64,000 bases of DNA from Glossina fuscipes (taxonomy: Eukaryota > Arthropoda > Insecta > Diptera > Glossinidae): positions 25,464,525-25,528,524 of the forward strand of contig NW_023998414.1 in assembly GCF_014805625.2 (NCBI RefSeq), given 5' to 3'. This document shows, piece after piece, positions 41,101-49,745 of this stretch; the stretch's first letter is position 1, and each line of letters starts with the position of its first letter. Under the pieces are notes generated by a model. The model was not told the origin of the DNA. It was given only the letters and a program-made list of their open reading frames with translations, and made no database searches. The translations under genes and the position numbers were made by a program.

Positions 41101-44100
41101 AAGTAAACAATTAAAGGGACACAAAAAGCAGAAAGAGTGACAAGCAGAGAATAATGATAAGTAAGAGAAGTAAGTTATCAACGCCTTGAGACGAATTTTA
41201 GAGACACATCACGAGTCGAGATAATTTTGCTATTGACACTAAAGTAATTCAAAATGTTTTTTGTGAATATTCACATCATTCTTAAAACCGACGTTTATTG
41301 TTATAACTGGATGAGTAAATCAATGGCTACCTAACAATTGCCTTAGAAATCTTACTGCACTACTTTAATTATTGTGATCGTGAAAATTCCAAAAAAATCA
41401 AAAGACTCCAAGCTTACCACTCTTCTATCGCATGTATCCAAATAATAGTCCATCTTACATCTCCTTCCTGACCTTACAGCGTCTTCACGCATAGGGCAGA
41501 AAGTGAGTAATCATTTAAAAAAAAAAATACCATAAGACCGAGACTCACAATCTTGTATTCTTCTCAATGTCTGCAACTAGTAGACATAAAGAAGGGAGCT
41601 TTACGTAAGCCTAGGCAAGACTTATAGATATATAGAACCGATTTGAATATCTTTCACTTACTCAAGCTTTGTATAAAAAGCAAAATTGGAAAATGTTCGG
41701 AGTACACAATATACGTCAGCGAAATGGACATGAGATACGGAATTTAGTTAGCCCCGTTTATCCACCTGTTCATCTATCTGCCAGTTTGATATTCATCTTC
41801 TCCAGGTCGTTAACATCTAACGGAAGGTATAGTCTTTGGTTGTAAAGCGAGCTTTATTTTTATGTGTGATTGATTGCGTTTGCGTCAACGGTTCAATTAA
41901 TCAGAGAGAGCAAATGTTATAAAAATCAAAACAGATTTTCTTTATCAAATGTTTTTAAATATTATATAAACTACTTTTTTGATATGTGCACAGTTTTACG
42001 AGGGCTATTGAATGTTAGATCAAGAAACGATTCTCAATTATCTTTATCGTATCCGTACAAACTTTAGTACTGCTTGAGATGCTGATACGTCTTTTCTCTT
42101 AAGCAGCTTGATAAAGATAATGAAAGCAGTTTAATGGCATAACAGCATCCACACAAAAACTTTAGCTTTTAGTTGATAGATAGGGTTAAAGGAATGTTCC
42201 CGAGATCGTCAACCAATTCAAAAGCGACTGAACAATTTAGAAGTGGGCATTAGTTTGAAGAGATAGATACCTTAACGGAAATATGACTTTATTATAAAAT
42301 AAATAACAACAAAGTGTTCATTCAAAGCATTATCCTTTCCCTACTTTCTGGCATCAACTGAATGCTTCATCTTCACCTCAAAGAAAGCTCTGCTCATCCA
42401 AACTTAACAAAGCATCAAAGCATCCAACTGAGTAGCCGTTGGCAAGTGTAATATGCGTAATAGCACACCTTTCTACGCGTAATTAGGGTAATGTACAGCG
42501 AAACACTATCATGGTGATAAACCAGTTTATTAACATATCGGGGACATTTCCCTTTTAATATTTGATTCCGTTGCATTAATTGCTGTCGATCATATTCCTC
42601 GCAGTTTACAAGACACTTCCGATTCAATTCAATTGCAGATCATCTACGATTACCCAACATATTCGTCTTCACTCTTCATGTTTTATTTTAAACGCGATTA
42701 TTCGCATTTGCTCATTAATTTTTGCATCGACATATCGGTTGATGACTTTCGGATGCATATTTCTGAGATTGAAGCACATCGAAATGCAATTCAATCTATT
42801 CGAAGCTCCATAAAAAGAAAAACTATATAATATAGACACTTCGTCAGAATCACGAAAACTGCATCATAAAACCTAAGTATCCTAGTGTTATGATGTAGTG
42901 TCGCTACATTACCTCATCCATCTCTTAGGTTATTCTATATAAGACAATAGTGTTTCTTACCGATATGCCGTTCAATAGGTACAGTTTAAAGTGGAAATGT
43001 TAATTATTATTACTCATGCGTAACGATAAAAGGAAATGGGAAAATTGTGTTGATTTACTGCTTTCACTATAATGCAGCTATCCGTCTATATTAGGTAACT
43101 TTTAGTAGATATATCATATTGTCTACGTAGATGGTAACTAAGGTAAGAAGAAAACATCATCTATACTAATAGCAGTTAGTTTCAAAAGTATTGACATTTA
43201 GAAAAGAGATTAAGATATTAAGATATTATAACTGTAATCACTTGTCTTGAAAGCCATGATCAACAACAAATTCCTCACATACGAGAAATTTTTATGTGTT
43301 TGAACTTAAGATATGTATTTTGTGCTTCCTTGTTGTTACCACTTCACTAATGTGTGGAATATGCAAATCCTTTTGAATGGTTTCATTGGTGAATTGTTGA
43401 TTGAAGAACCCAAGACCAAATTGGCTTTATAGAAAGAAGCCATGCACCATATAGTAAAAATGTTATCCATAAGCTGAATTTAAAATTCAGATTTAATAGC
43501 CATCACAATTCAATGACATAACACTTGACATGAACTAGCTTCACGTATAGTATGATATGTGCAAGAGGGAGATCGGTCTAAGTAAATTCCATGATTTTTC
43601 ATATAACTTGCTTATGACAGTACTCTGGCATTGAAGATGGTCACCTTGGAGGCATATGTCGCCATAAACGACGGATTCATTTTCATCTTCCAATTGTTAT
43701 ATCAATCTTCAAGTACGTTGACTACACTTTACATGCATAACGAAGTTTTCATGGCATTAGCGTAATTACTTAATAATGTCATTAGCAAAAGTGTATACTT
43801 GAGCTGGATAGAAGGCGTGTATGTACCCGCTATAGATAGTAAATACAAAAAAGAATTCTTTTTTGGGCTAAAATTTCTCTAGTCGTGAACAAAGAATAAC
43901 TGATGCGTGTTACGTAAACATAATTTCGAATACTACATGAGTGTTTTCAGATAAGTATCGTCTACTTTTCTACATAAAACCTTCGCACATTACTTTCTCG
44001 AAGTGTTCGAATATATCCAGAAACAAAGCTGTGCAATATCCTCTATTTTCGAAAGTTTTATATATTCAGGCTATATAATGCGATGTACCTGATGTAGATT

Positions 44101-46646
44101 CCGTATTTATAATTATATTAATATTTGTCGGAATGTGGAGATGTTTGGACGGAATATTTTCTTCAAATAGTTAATAAAACCTTCGGATAATTTCGGACCG
44201 TATCTCATCAATTTTCCATTTGACATTCTTATTATAGAAATAAAAAAAAAATTTCGTCTGCTACATTAGCTTCTTGCCAACTCAATATATTCTTGATTAC
44301 TAGCCAGCATTACGTACACCGGTCTACCAAAAGCTTTCCGGTCTCATATAGCATATACTTTCGCTTATGGTTTCGTTAAATCCCCTAAATATATTTTCGA
44401 GCAAAACTCTTGTATTTGGATTCGGAACAAAATTTACTTCTCGATATTTTGCCTACGCCGCCTTATTCAACCTTTGCAATTAAGATGTAAATCCAACTCC
44501 TTTTCGAGTGATGTTTCCTTCGATGTTACCACTTTGTTAACGTAGTTAATCTCCCTAATTATTTATCGACTTTATATAGGTATGTATATATATATGTCCA
44601 TCTATGTTAATGTCTTTCAATCTTTTTCCATATCATTCTTAGTATCTCTCCGTCCGTCTGTCCTCTATCACTGTTCTCTTCCCCTTTCTTGTTCTCTATC
44701 TCAATTTCTCGTCCTTTCTCTCCCTCTCTGTCTCACTCTAAAAAAAAGCTCCAACGATCAAGATGAATATAATATTATTAGATGACATTGATGATTTATT
44801 TCAGTCTACCATTTAATCCTCTCCTCTACTCCAACTACTCATTCTTGGGACATAAACAATCTGCCACAAGTTTATAGTTAATTTTTCGTACAAACGTTTA
44901 CCTGCTCGTTATGCAGCATGCTGCATGACGTCAAGAACTACAGGCCCACCATCAGTCCGACATCTATAACGTCAATGCAACGAACCTTAACCGTTTAAAG
45001 AGAGATGAAAATTTTCATTTTAAAGCATTTTTTGTAAAAAGACTTACTATCAGCTTAATGACTTCGTTAATAAGCAAAATTGTCGCAGTTGTTGAAGCCA
45101 TTTAGCCGAGTTTTTACATGAAATGCTATTGACGGTTTAATACATGTCTATCAGTCAATTGCATTATTGAACGGATAATACTTTTTGTTTAATTGTATTT
45201 CGGACAAATGGCTGGCAAATTAGTTGAGGCTACAATAAGATTACTTAAATTACCACACAACCAACCAAACAGTTTTCAATGAGAAAGCGCGACATCGCTA
45301 GCAAGTAAAACTGACCAAATTTGTTCAAGTCAGGCATCGATGCCTTGCACAACACACCTTTATATAATATAATTGAATATTTGATATCTATAAGCTATGA
45401 GGATTGTGCCACTCCACCGCTATTCCGTCATCCGGCAAGAAGAATTGAATTATGATCTACGACATGCGACGGCTTCCAATGTCTTGCAAAAAACTCAAAC
45501 ACGAAACTCATACTAACAATATATGAAAGCAAGTAAGAAAGCGACATTCGATCTTTTATATCCCATTAAGTTTGTCTTTAAAAGAAACTACAAAAAATAT
45601 TATTATTATTATTATTATTATTATTTTAAATTTAACCAGAGAATAAATTCTAAGACTAAAAGTCTTAAAGCACTAGCATCTAAGGCCGTCAGTTTCTTTT
45701 ATTAAATACTCTACCCGCACTTGAGAATTGAACCCACGACCATTGAGATGCTAGTCGAAGCTCGTGCTTACTCGGCTACTCAGGCGGATCTACAAAAAAT
45801 AAATTGCTTTTTTACTCTATAGTATCGGATTAACTTGAACGATTTTTTATACAGGTACGGTACGATTACCTATAGGATATATCGGAAAACATTTACCGTT
45901 GTTGTTGTTATAGTTGAATCGGATTTCTTTTTAATTTTTTTGCTTTTGAAAACACAAATGTTCTCAGTTCATATTGCAAGATAGATGCGCCCTTCGAGCG
46001 ATTTGACTCATTTTGAATACCCACCTGGGTAATGCTGCTTCCAATGCTGTTTGAGAGGGGAATATTTACCATAGACAATGGACGGATAGACGAACGAATC
46101 TATTTCAATCGATACGCAAGCGTTTTGACTAAACGAATATATTGCCAAACCGCTAAGCAGAGTAATAGAAGAGAGTAGCCTTAACATACTACTATGTTAA
46201 CATACAACAAAATTCTCACCGTTTGGAATAAGGTTTAATAAATAGATTAGATTATCACTTAGCACTGAGCCCAACAGATTCGCCGATTACTTCTCCGTCA
46301 CTTTTGCTACAGATTAGAAACGTATGAATTGATCGACAGATGACCGTAAAAATACTCTTTGTTTAAAACATAAAATTCTTAATCTAACCTAATGAAGGGA
46401 AATTAAGGGGGAATGTGTCCCTTTTTTTCTTTTTGATTAAAAAAAATATATAATATTTCTATATATATACGAAACAAACAACAATATATACATATATATA
46501 TATATATATCATAAACAAGGTTAAAAGTATCAAAGAATTAATTTTAAACAACAATAAACAAAATTCAAATTCCAACTTAAATAATAATAACAACAACAAA
46601 ATTAACATAACAATATAACAACATTTGTTGTTTAATAAAACACTTT

Positions 46647-46701
<55 letters not shown>

Positions 46702-48821
46702 GTACAAATTTCTAAAGATAAGTGAATAGAACGAACGCTAAGCTTTATATAGTATTGAGTGAAAAACATTTTCTTTAAATATCATAAAGGAAAAAAAAAA
46801 AAAAAAAAAAGAGGCTTTTATAAGAAATAAATCATAGTACAACAAAACATTTTTACATAAAAACATTTTTTTCGTTACCTTTTTTTTTTTTTTTCTTTTT
46901 ATTTCTTTTTGTCTCGTGGAGAAACTAAACAGAAGTGCACTTCATATGCGTTTATTGTGTTAAAAGAGCAACAAAACGAACGGAAAGCACACTTAACATT
47001 GACTGCAAAATTCAATTGATTTCTAAGAATATTCCAAGATTCAAGTAATGACAGGTGTGCAAGTGTGACGTTAACGTTGAAAGTTGCCTTCAAATGATTT
47101 TCTTTTCACGTAAAGCATATCCAAAAACCATACTCGTCCATATAAGACCCATTTCGATTTTTTTTTTAAGAAGTTGTACGGAAGTCCATTTTTTAACTGA
47201 TTTGATTAAAATACTTGCAACAAGCCATCTCAGTCTTTGCAAGGATAAAACTGGTACTGCCTACCGAAGAACTTGATAATACAGGGCCATCGGAAGCAAG
47301 ATAAAAAACACACTTTTAACTTTAAGATATGGATTACAATCTTTTTCAATAACTTGCTTGAATCTTACCATTATTTGTGGAATACCATATATATATATAT
47401 GTAGTGCTGTACTGGGTACAGGAATTACTTAAATTTATTATGAGATGTAACTCAGAAGCGATTAACTGGTTTCTTTAATAAGTAATGTTGCCGCCTTAGC
47501 GGAAAGATAACACATCCGCTATTCCTGAAAGATTTTTACATGCTTAAAAATTAGCATTGGGATATCGTTAGGTTTATGTCATTTTTGAGCATAAAAACGC
47601 CATTACACTGACCATCAATGAAAAGCTCTACAGAAACCTGATTACTTGATTTTTGCTCTGGCACGAATGAGACTATTTCGACTCGAATGGTAAGTGATTT
47701 CAATAAAATATTGCAACATGACATACATCGCTTCGCATACATCAATTTATTACGAGAAAAGTTCGACGAGACTATGGTCTTTATAAAAATGCAAAGATCG
47801 TGCGATATAACTCCATGGGATTCTTTTACTTTGGGTATACGTTGGAGCATTGACTTACTCGAATAGAGCGCGAACTCTTCCAATGATCTTATTCATCCAG
47901 ACTGCGCGTATTATTAATGAAATAAGATCGGATTTATGTAAAAAAGCGATAAAACGTAATGTTCAAGGATTGAATATTTACAAGAGGCCACCGGCGATAC
48001 GCGGACATACACGAAAAAATGTGCAAAATTCATGTTGATATCTTTTACCGTTACACTACATTAATTGGATGATTCCATCTGTATGTATGCAGTATAAAAA
48101 ATTTTTGAAACGTATTATCGAACCGAATGACATATGAGCTAAACATGCTTCAGAGCTGAGGCTTATATTTTGGCCAGAAAGGAGAAGCATCTCCAATTTT
48201 AAAAAAAAAAAACTTAATTGGTTAACGACCGGAAGATAGATGCACAAGACGGCGATACACTACTACAGTTAAAAGTGTATATCATAAGTGGATTCGTGAA
48301 ATTTTCTTTAATCTCTGAAATACTTCCGCTCTGTTTGATCCGTTAATGCAGATAGCTTTAATTGAATTGCAGAGATGGGACATCAAATCAAAATATGATG
48401 ACAACAGAAATCAGCCATAAACTCACTATTGACTCAAGAGTACGAGAGAAACATTTCCTGATTGCAGAAATCGAGTTGGCATTCAAATCTAAGTCTCAAG
48501 GCATATGATCGCCTATGGGTCCAGATGGATTAATTTCAAACCCCCCAAAAAAAAAAAAAAAAAAAAAATTCACCTTTGCCCTCTTAAGTCACATATCTTT
48601 TTTCAAATCTCACACAGGATCACATTTACGCAACAAAGTGTTGATAAAAAAGTAATTTTTTATTTTTAAAACACTCACCTCATTGACACAACGCTGTAAA
48701 CAGATGTCCGTTACATTATCCACTATACGTTCATTATAATCGCTATCGTTCGAGTCTGGCTCATCAAAATACGTTGAGTTTGACAAAATCCGATTAATGT
48801 CCGATGCTTTACTGAATGATA

Positions 48822-48864
<43 letters not shown>

Positions 48865-49002
48865 CGATTGCGTAGATAAAGAATCATTTAACCAAATTTC
48901 ATCAAAATTCTGACCATCAGCACTAACTACGCAAATCAATAATACCGACAATAAAAATACTTTCAACTTGAAATCTAACGACAACGATAAACGCAACAAC
49001 AT
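23632..49002 (-). CDS. sev: sevenless receptor tyrosine kinase, complete 12-exon gene
   Basis: Joined exons (minus strand, 5' to 3'): 49002-48679, 35095-35021, 33356-33291, 33186-32761, 31534-31295, 31232-30904, 30339-30219, 30150-25629, 25569-25277, 24855-24664, 24540-24110, 24028-23632. They sum to 7,416 nt, giving 2,471 residues with all phases consistent. Seen in order: N-terminal signal peptide, Cys-rich segment, fibronectin type III repeats alternating with YWTD-like beta-propeller segments, a basic KRVRR site (about 1911-1915), one membrane segment (2010-2032), and a tyrosine kinase (about 2100-2380). The kinase has the GSGAFG loop at 2106, VAIK lysine 2132, HRDLACRN at 2228, DFG at 2252 and the YKSDYYRK activation loop. 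In Drosophila, Sev is bound by Boss and signals through Ras to specify the R7 photoreceptor, and it is cleaved at a basic site into two subunits; the KRVRR site is placed equivalently. Length is close to the roughly 2,550 residues of Drosophila Sev. The C-terminus VNEGISRL matches the family end. Function is inferred from orthology. Confidence 0.95.
24110..24540 (-). CDS. sev: sev exon 11: kinase catalytic core
   Basis: Codes residues 2197-2339 plus two bases. It contains [19 protein letters not shown] (catalytic D2230, N2235), [10 protein letters not shown] (D2252), [20 protein letters not shown] and [16 protein letters not shown]. All catalytic residues of an active tyrosine kinase are present. 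Acceptor is AG at 24541-24542 and donor TT|GTAAGA. Confidence 0.95.
24664..24855 (-). CDS. sev: sev exon 10: kinase N-lobe/hinge
   Basis: Codes residues 2133-2196: [19 protein letters not shown] (the alpha-C glutamate), [14 protein letters not shown], then the hinge [15 protein letters not shown]. Two AGs lie at the acceptor; the upstream one (ttcag|AGC) keeps the conserved VAIKSLRKGAS join. The donor is CCG|GTATGT. Confidence 0.93.
24922..24969. repeat. (CT)n microsatellite in sev intron 9
   Basis: About 24 CT units on the plus strand (GA on the sev strand), between exons 9 and 10. Confidence 0.92.
25277..25569 (-). CDS. sev: sev exon 9: juxtamembrane and kinase N-lobe
   Basis: Codes residues 2035-2132. 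It begins [13 protein letters not shown], then [13 protein letters not shown], a conserved juxtamembrane block, then [13 protein letters not shown] and the glycine loop [12 protein letters not shown]. The last codon is the ATP-binding lysine of VAIK. The split first codon (A|TA) gives Ile. The acceptor is ctag| at 25570-25571 and the donor AAG|GTAAGT. Confidence 0.93.
25629..30150 (-). CDS. sev: sev exon 8, large ectodomain and membrane exon
   Basis: Codes residues 528-2034 in one uninterrupted 4.5-kb exon: propeller blades (for example [12 protein letters not shown] and [16 protein letters not shown]) alternating with several fibronectin type III repeats. Then come the KRVRR processing site (about 1911-1915), a fibronectin repeat ending [16 protein letters not shown], and the membrane segment [20 protein letters not shown]. 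The acceptor tttccag| is at 30151-30152. The open frame continues upstream of it only because the 68-nt intron has no stop in that frame. The donor is AAAA|GTAAGA. Confidence 0.93.
30219..30339 (-). CDS. sev: sev exon 7 (121 nt)
   Basis: Codes the split codon 487 and residues 488-527: [12 protein letters not shown], then [17 protein letters not shown]. The LTIDW..RKLY pattern is a YWTD-type propeller strand, as in Drosophila (LSFDWLHHRLYFA). Acceptor ctctag| at 30340-30341 gives the one base needed for phase. A nearer AG 11 nt downstream would break the frame. The donor is CAG|GTGAAC. Confidence 0.87.
30904..31232 (-). CDS. sev: sev exon 6
   Basis: Codes residues 378-486 plus two bases. It completes a fibronectin type III repeat ([20 protein letters not shown]) and starts a beta-propeller segment ([18 protein letters not shown]). 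The acceptor follows a CT-rich tract (tctctctag|) after an intron of 62 nt. The donor is TTTAG|GTAAGT, leaving AG for a split codon. Confidence 0.88.
31295..31534 (-). CDS. sev: sev exon 5
   Basis: Codes residues 298-377. With acceptor cttttag| it begins [17 protein letters not shown], continuing the YATYR end of exon 4, as YRFRF..FGEN does in Drosophila. A nearer AG at the GTTAG further in would delete five residues and shift the join, so it was rejected. The segment ends in a fibronectin type III strand pattern ([15 protein letters not shown]). The donor is GAG|GTGAGC, phase 0. Confidence 0.88.
32761..33186 (-). CDS. sev: sev exon 4
   Basis: Codes residues 156-297. It starts [17 protein letters not shown], a strongly conserved Sev segment, then runs into the first fibronectin type III-like region ([19 protein letters not shown]). 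A His-rich stretch ([11 protein letters not shown]) lies in a loop. The acceptor is tttttag| and the donor CGG|GTATGA, phase 0. Confidence 0.9.
33291..33356 (-). CDS. sev: sev exon 3 (66 nt micro-exon)
   Basis: Codes residues 134-155, beginning [18 protein letters not shown]. Four cysteines and the WW/ALKE core match the Cys-rich segment of insect Sev. The acceptor is caacag| and the donor TGT|GTAAGT, phase 0 at both ends. The intron after it is 104 nt. Confidence 0.9.
33995..34600 (-). pseudogene. decayed mariner transposase in sev intron 2
   Basis: Minus-strand frames give [18 protein letters not shown] (family VTGDEKWIYYDNPKRK), then [20 protein letters not shown] (family ARPHVA..V...L..L.WEVL), then [17 protein letters not shown] (family ERWEKVV.SDG.YF). 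Stops and shifts interrupt it, and the first catalytic region reads GED instead of GDE. Terminal inverted repeats were not identified. It is on the same strand as sev, between exons 2 and 3. Confidence 0.75.
34593..34618 (-). other. G-run tract, possible G-quadruplex
   Basis: Four C runs of 7, 6, 6 and 4 on the plus strand, separated by single bases, so four G runs on the minus strand (the sev sense strand). It is inside the decayed mariner in sev intron 2. Confidence 0.5.
35021..35095 (-). CDS. sev: sev exon 2 (75 nt)
   Basis: Codes residues 109-133, starting [12 protein letters not shown] and ending CFHSR. It matches the Cys-containing DEFG..C segment of Drosophila Sev. The acceptor follows a T-rich tract (...tttttttag) and the donor is AGA|GTAAGT. 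Both phases are 0 and join cleanly to exons 1 and 3. It is too short to stand out as an open frame and was found by joining the flanking protein. Confidence 0.88.
37392..37434. repeat. (GACA)n microsatellite
   Basis: Ten GACA units in sev intron 1. The same tetramer is the core of the dispersed repeat family, so this may be an expanded relic of one copy. Confidence 0.9.
38111..38142. repeat. (AC)n microsatellite
   Basis: About 16 AC units in sev intron 1. Confidence 0.92.
39088..39290 (-). pseudogene. possible mariner transposase C-terminus
   Basis: The frame reads [15 protein letters not shown] after a basic stretch, like the mariner C-terminal FYRRGI..LPERW motif. Only about 60 residues are open and nothing upstream is clearly transposase. 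It lies in sev intron 1. Confidence 0.35.
39735..40065 (+). repeat. dispersed fly repeat, diverged copy
   Basis: Contains ttgtctgtccatctgtccgt and the downstream gggccgcaattttcacaata block, and ends near gatggggtgtatt. Located in sev intron 1. More diverged than the copies in the left end. Confidence 0.4.
43290..44260 (-). pseudogene. decayed jockey-clade LINE reverse transcriptase
   Basis: Translating the minus strand in shifting frames gives recognisable reverse transcriptase pieces in the right order. They are a [21 protein letters not shown] segment (44.2 kb), [20 protein letters not shown] (44.0 kb, the motif that in active elements reads FLDV..AFD), [14 protein letters not shown] (43.7 kb), a YLGIHLDR-like [10 protein letters not shown] (43.6 kb), and a C-terminal [13 protein letters not shown] (43.36 kb, equivalent to RDL.IP.V..E). 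Many stops and shifts. It lies in sev intron 1. Ends and target-site duplication were not resolved. Confidence 0.6.
45600..45789 (-). mobile_element. tRNA-derived SINE, full-length copy 2
   Basis: Minus-strand copy of the same family. It has the ATCCGCCTGAGTAGCCGAGT head, a slightly altered B box (GGTTCAATTC), the shared body including TTAGATGCTAGTGCTTT and GTCTTAGAATTTATT, and a long TAA tail. It is flanked by a perfect duplication, ctacaaaaaat (11 bp, possibly 12), at 45588-45598 and 45790-45800. It lies in sev intron 1 in the same orientation as sev. About 10 nt is inserted relative to copy 1 after the tRNA part. Confidence 0.85.
46040..46120 (-). repeat. dispersed fly repeat, short fragment
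   Basis: gaatatttaccatagacaat, then ggacggatagacgaacga and tttcaatcgata. Only the gacagacgg-like core and its left neighbour are present. Confidence 0.35.
46649..46696. repeat. 48-nt poly-T tract
   Basis: An unbroken T run of about 48 in sev intron 1. The length may be an assembly estimate. Confidence 0.85.
48679..49002 (-). CDS. sev: sev exon 1: signal peptide, poly-Ser, first Cys
   Basis: Codes residues 1-108. The start ATG is at 49002. The same frame upstream meets a stop within 14 codons and no other ATG, so this start is chosen. Residues 1-28 are a classical signal peptide: a short basic start, then a hydrophobic stretch ending CVVSADG. A 15-residue serine run follows (46-60), then acidic residues and the ICLQRCVNE segment that begins the conserved Cys-rich region. 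The donor is GAG|GTGAGT, phase 0. Drosophila Sev instead has a long extension before its hydrophobic segment, so an extra 5' exon cannot be excluded. Confidence 0.85.
48823..48867 (-). repeat. coding TCA trinucleotide repeat (poly-Ser in sev)
   Basis: Fifteen serine codons, nearly all TCA, in sev exon 1 (residues 46-60), seen on the plus strand as a GAT/ATG repeat. A likely length-variable tract between the signal peptide and the Cys-rich region. Confidence 0.9.
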
Positions 49003-49017
49003 TTTCGGACAGCGTTT

Positions 49018-49060
49018 GTATGAAAATATTTTAATAATTTTTCAAAAATATTTCTTTATA
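49018..49060 (-). promoter_or_regulatory. weak TATA-like and initiator-like pair upstream of sev
   Basis: On the minus strand, TATAAAG (49060-49054) precedes a TCATAC initiator-like hexamer (49023-49018), just upstream of the sev start codon. Spacing is roughly right for a fly core promoter, but such matches are frequent in AT-rich DNA. Transcription could also begin further upstream. Confidence 0.18.
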
Positions 49061-49535
49061 TTTTGAATTCTAATAGAAACGTATAAAAAACTTTTCATTT
49101 TCAAGAAGAATTATAATTTTTTTCAATTTATTAACGTAATTCAAGTTAATTATCTGTTAAAAAGTATAATATTTGTTAAGTGTCTGGTAGTAATGCGAAA
49201 CAATCTTTATGTGTAACTAAACTCAATTTATTGTATATTTTTTTGTTTAATTATGAATAATATCGCGCCAAAGTCTAATGAGAAATGAAGAAGAAGCGAA
49301 ACCTTTTACACCTCGCCCCAACTTATTCAGAGATCGTTGATGTCGTTAACTATGTGAATGCAGAAAGCATATCGCAAAAAATCTCCACTAAACCGCAATA
49401 ACTTTCCAGGGATCATCATCAAAACAATAAGAGTGGAATGTTGTCCTTATGTCCTTATGTCAACTCATAAGCAACATCCATAAACACGTATAATAGAGTT
49501 TGCAATATGTAAATAGCTTGGAGTAAGTATAAGTC
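49061..49535. other. 5' flank of sev
   Basis: AT-rich region upstream of the sev start codon and its weak core promoter match. No conserved block recognised. Confidence 0.4.
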
Positions 49536-49545
49536 AAGTTCGTCC

Positions 49546-49738
49546 GTCAATCAACCCGTTTGACCGAGTAGGCAAGAATCGTAACCGAAAAAGTCCTGGT
49601 GATCGCGGGTTCAAATCTCAATGCGGTAAAATTTATTTTGGGTGTTTCTCTTTCCCCATTTCTTTCTATCCCCTATATGTTCAAAAAGAATGGCAAAAAA
49701 CTGAGAGGTGAGGTTTAATTTCACGGGGAAAAAAAAAA
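49546..49738 (+). mobile_element. related tRNA-headed SINE with A-rich end
   Basis: The head TTTGACCGAGTAGGCAAGA and B box GGGTTCAAATCTCAA followed by TGCGGTA match the SINE copies at 16.6 kb and 45.7 kb. The body differs and the element ends in an A run. Seven identical bases, ttcgtcc, flank it at 49539-49545 and 49739-49745. Its length of 193 bp is close to that of the other copies. It may be a second subfamily sharing the tRNA head. Confidence 0.5.
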
Positions 49739-49745
49739 TTCGTCC

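Larger units (their letters stand above)
35096..48678 (-). other. sev intron 1 (13.6 kb)
   Basis: Spans from the exon 1 donor (GTGAGT) to the exon 2 acceptor. The flanking protein joins as RCVNE-ETLF, matching Drosophila RCIVE-EDLF, so no exon is missing between. It contains the jockey-type remnant, SINE copy 2, a possible mariner fragment, a dispersed-repeat copy and many microsatellites. The stretches 35,100-37,280, 40,070-43,280, 44,560-45,580 and 46,720-48,600 show nothing I can name. Confidence 0.8.

Noticed and set aside
47551..48560. Possible Tc1-like transposase (short stretch [18 protein letters not shown] on the plus strand, and a 110-codon minus frame).
   Set aside because: Only a faint resemblance to the Tc1 GL..R...KP motif; no catalytic motifs and no inverted repeats found, so it was not called.
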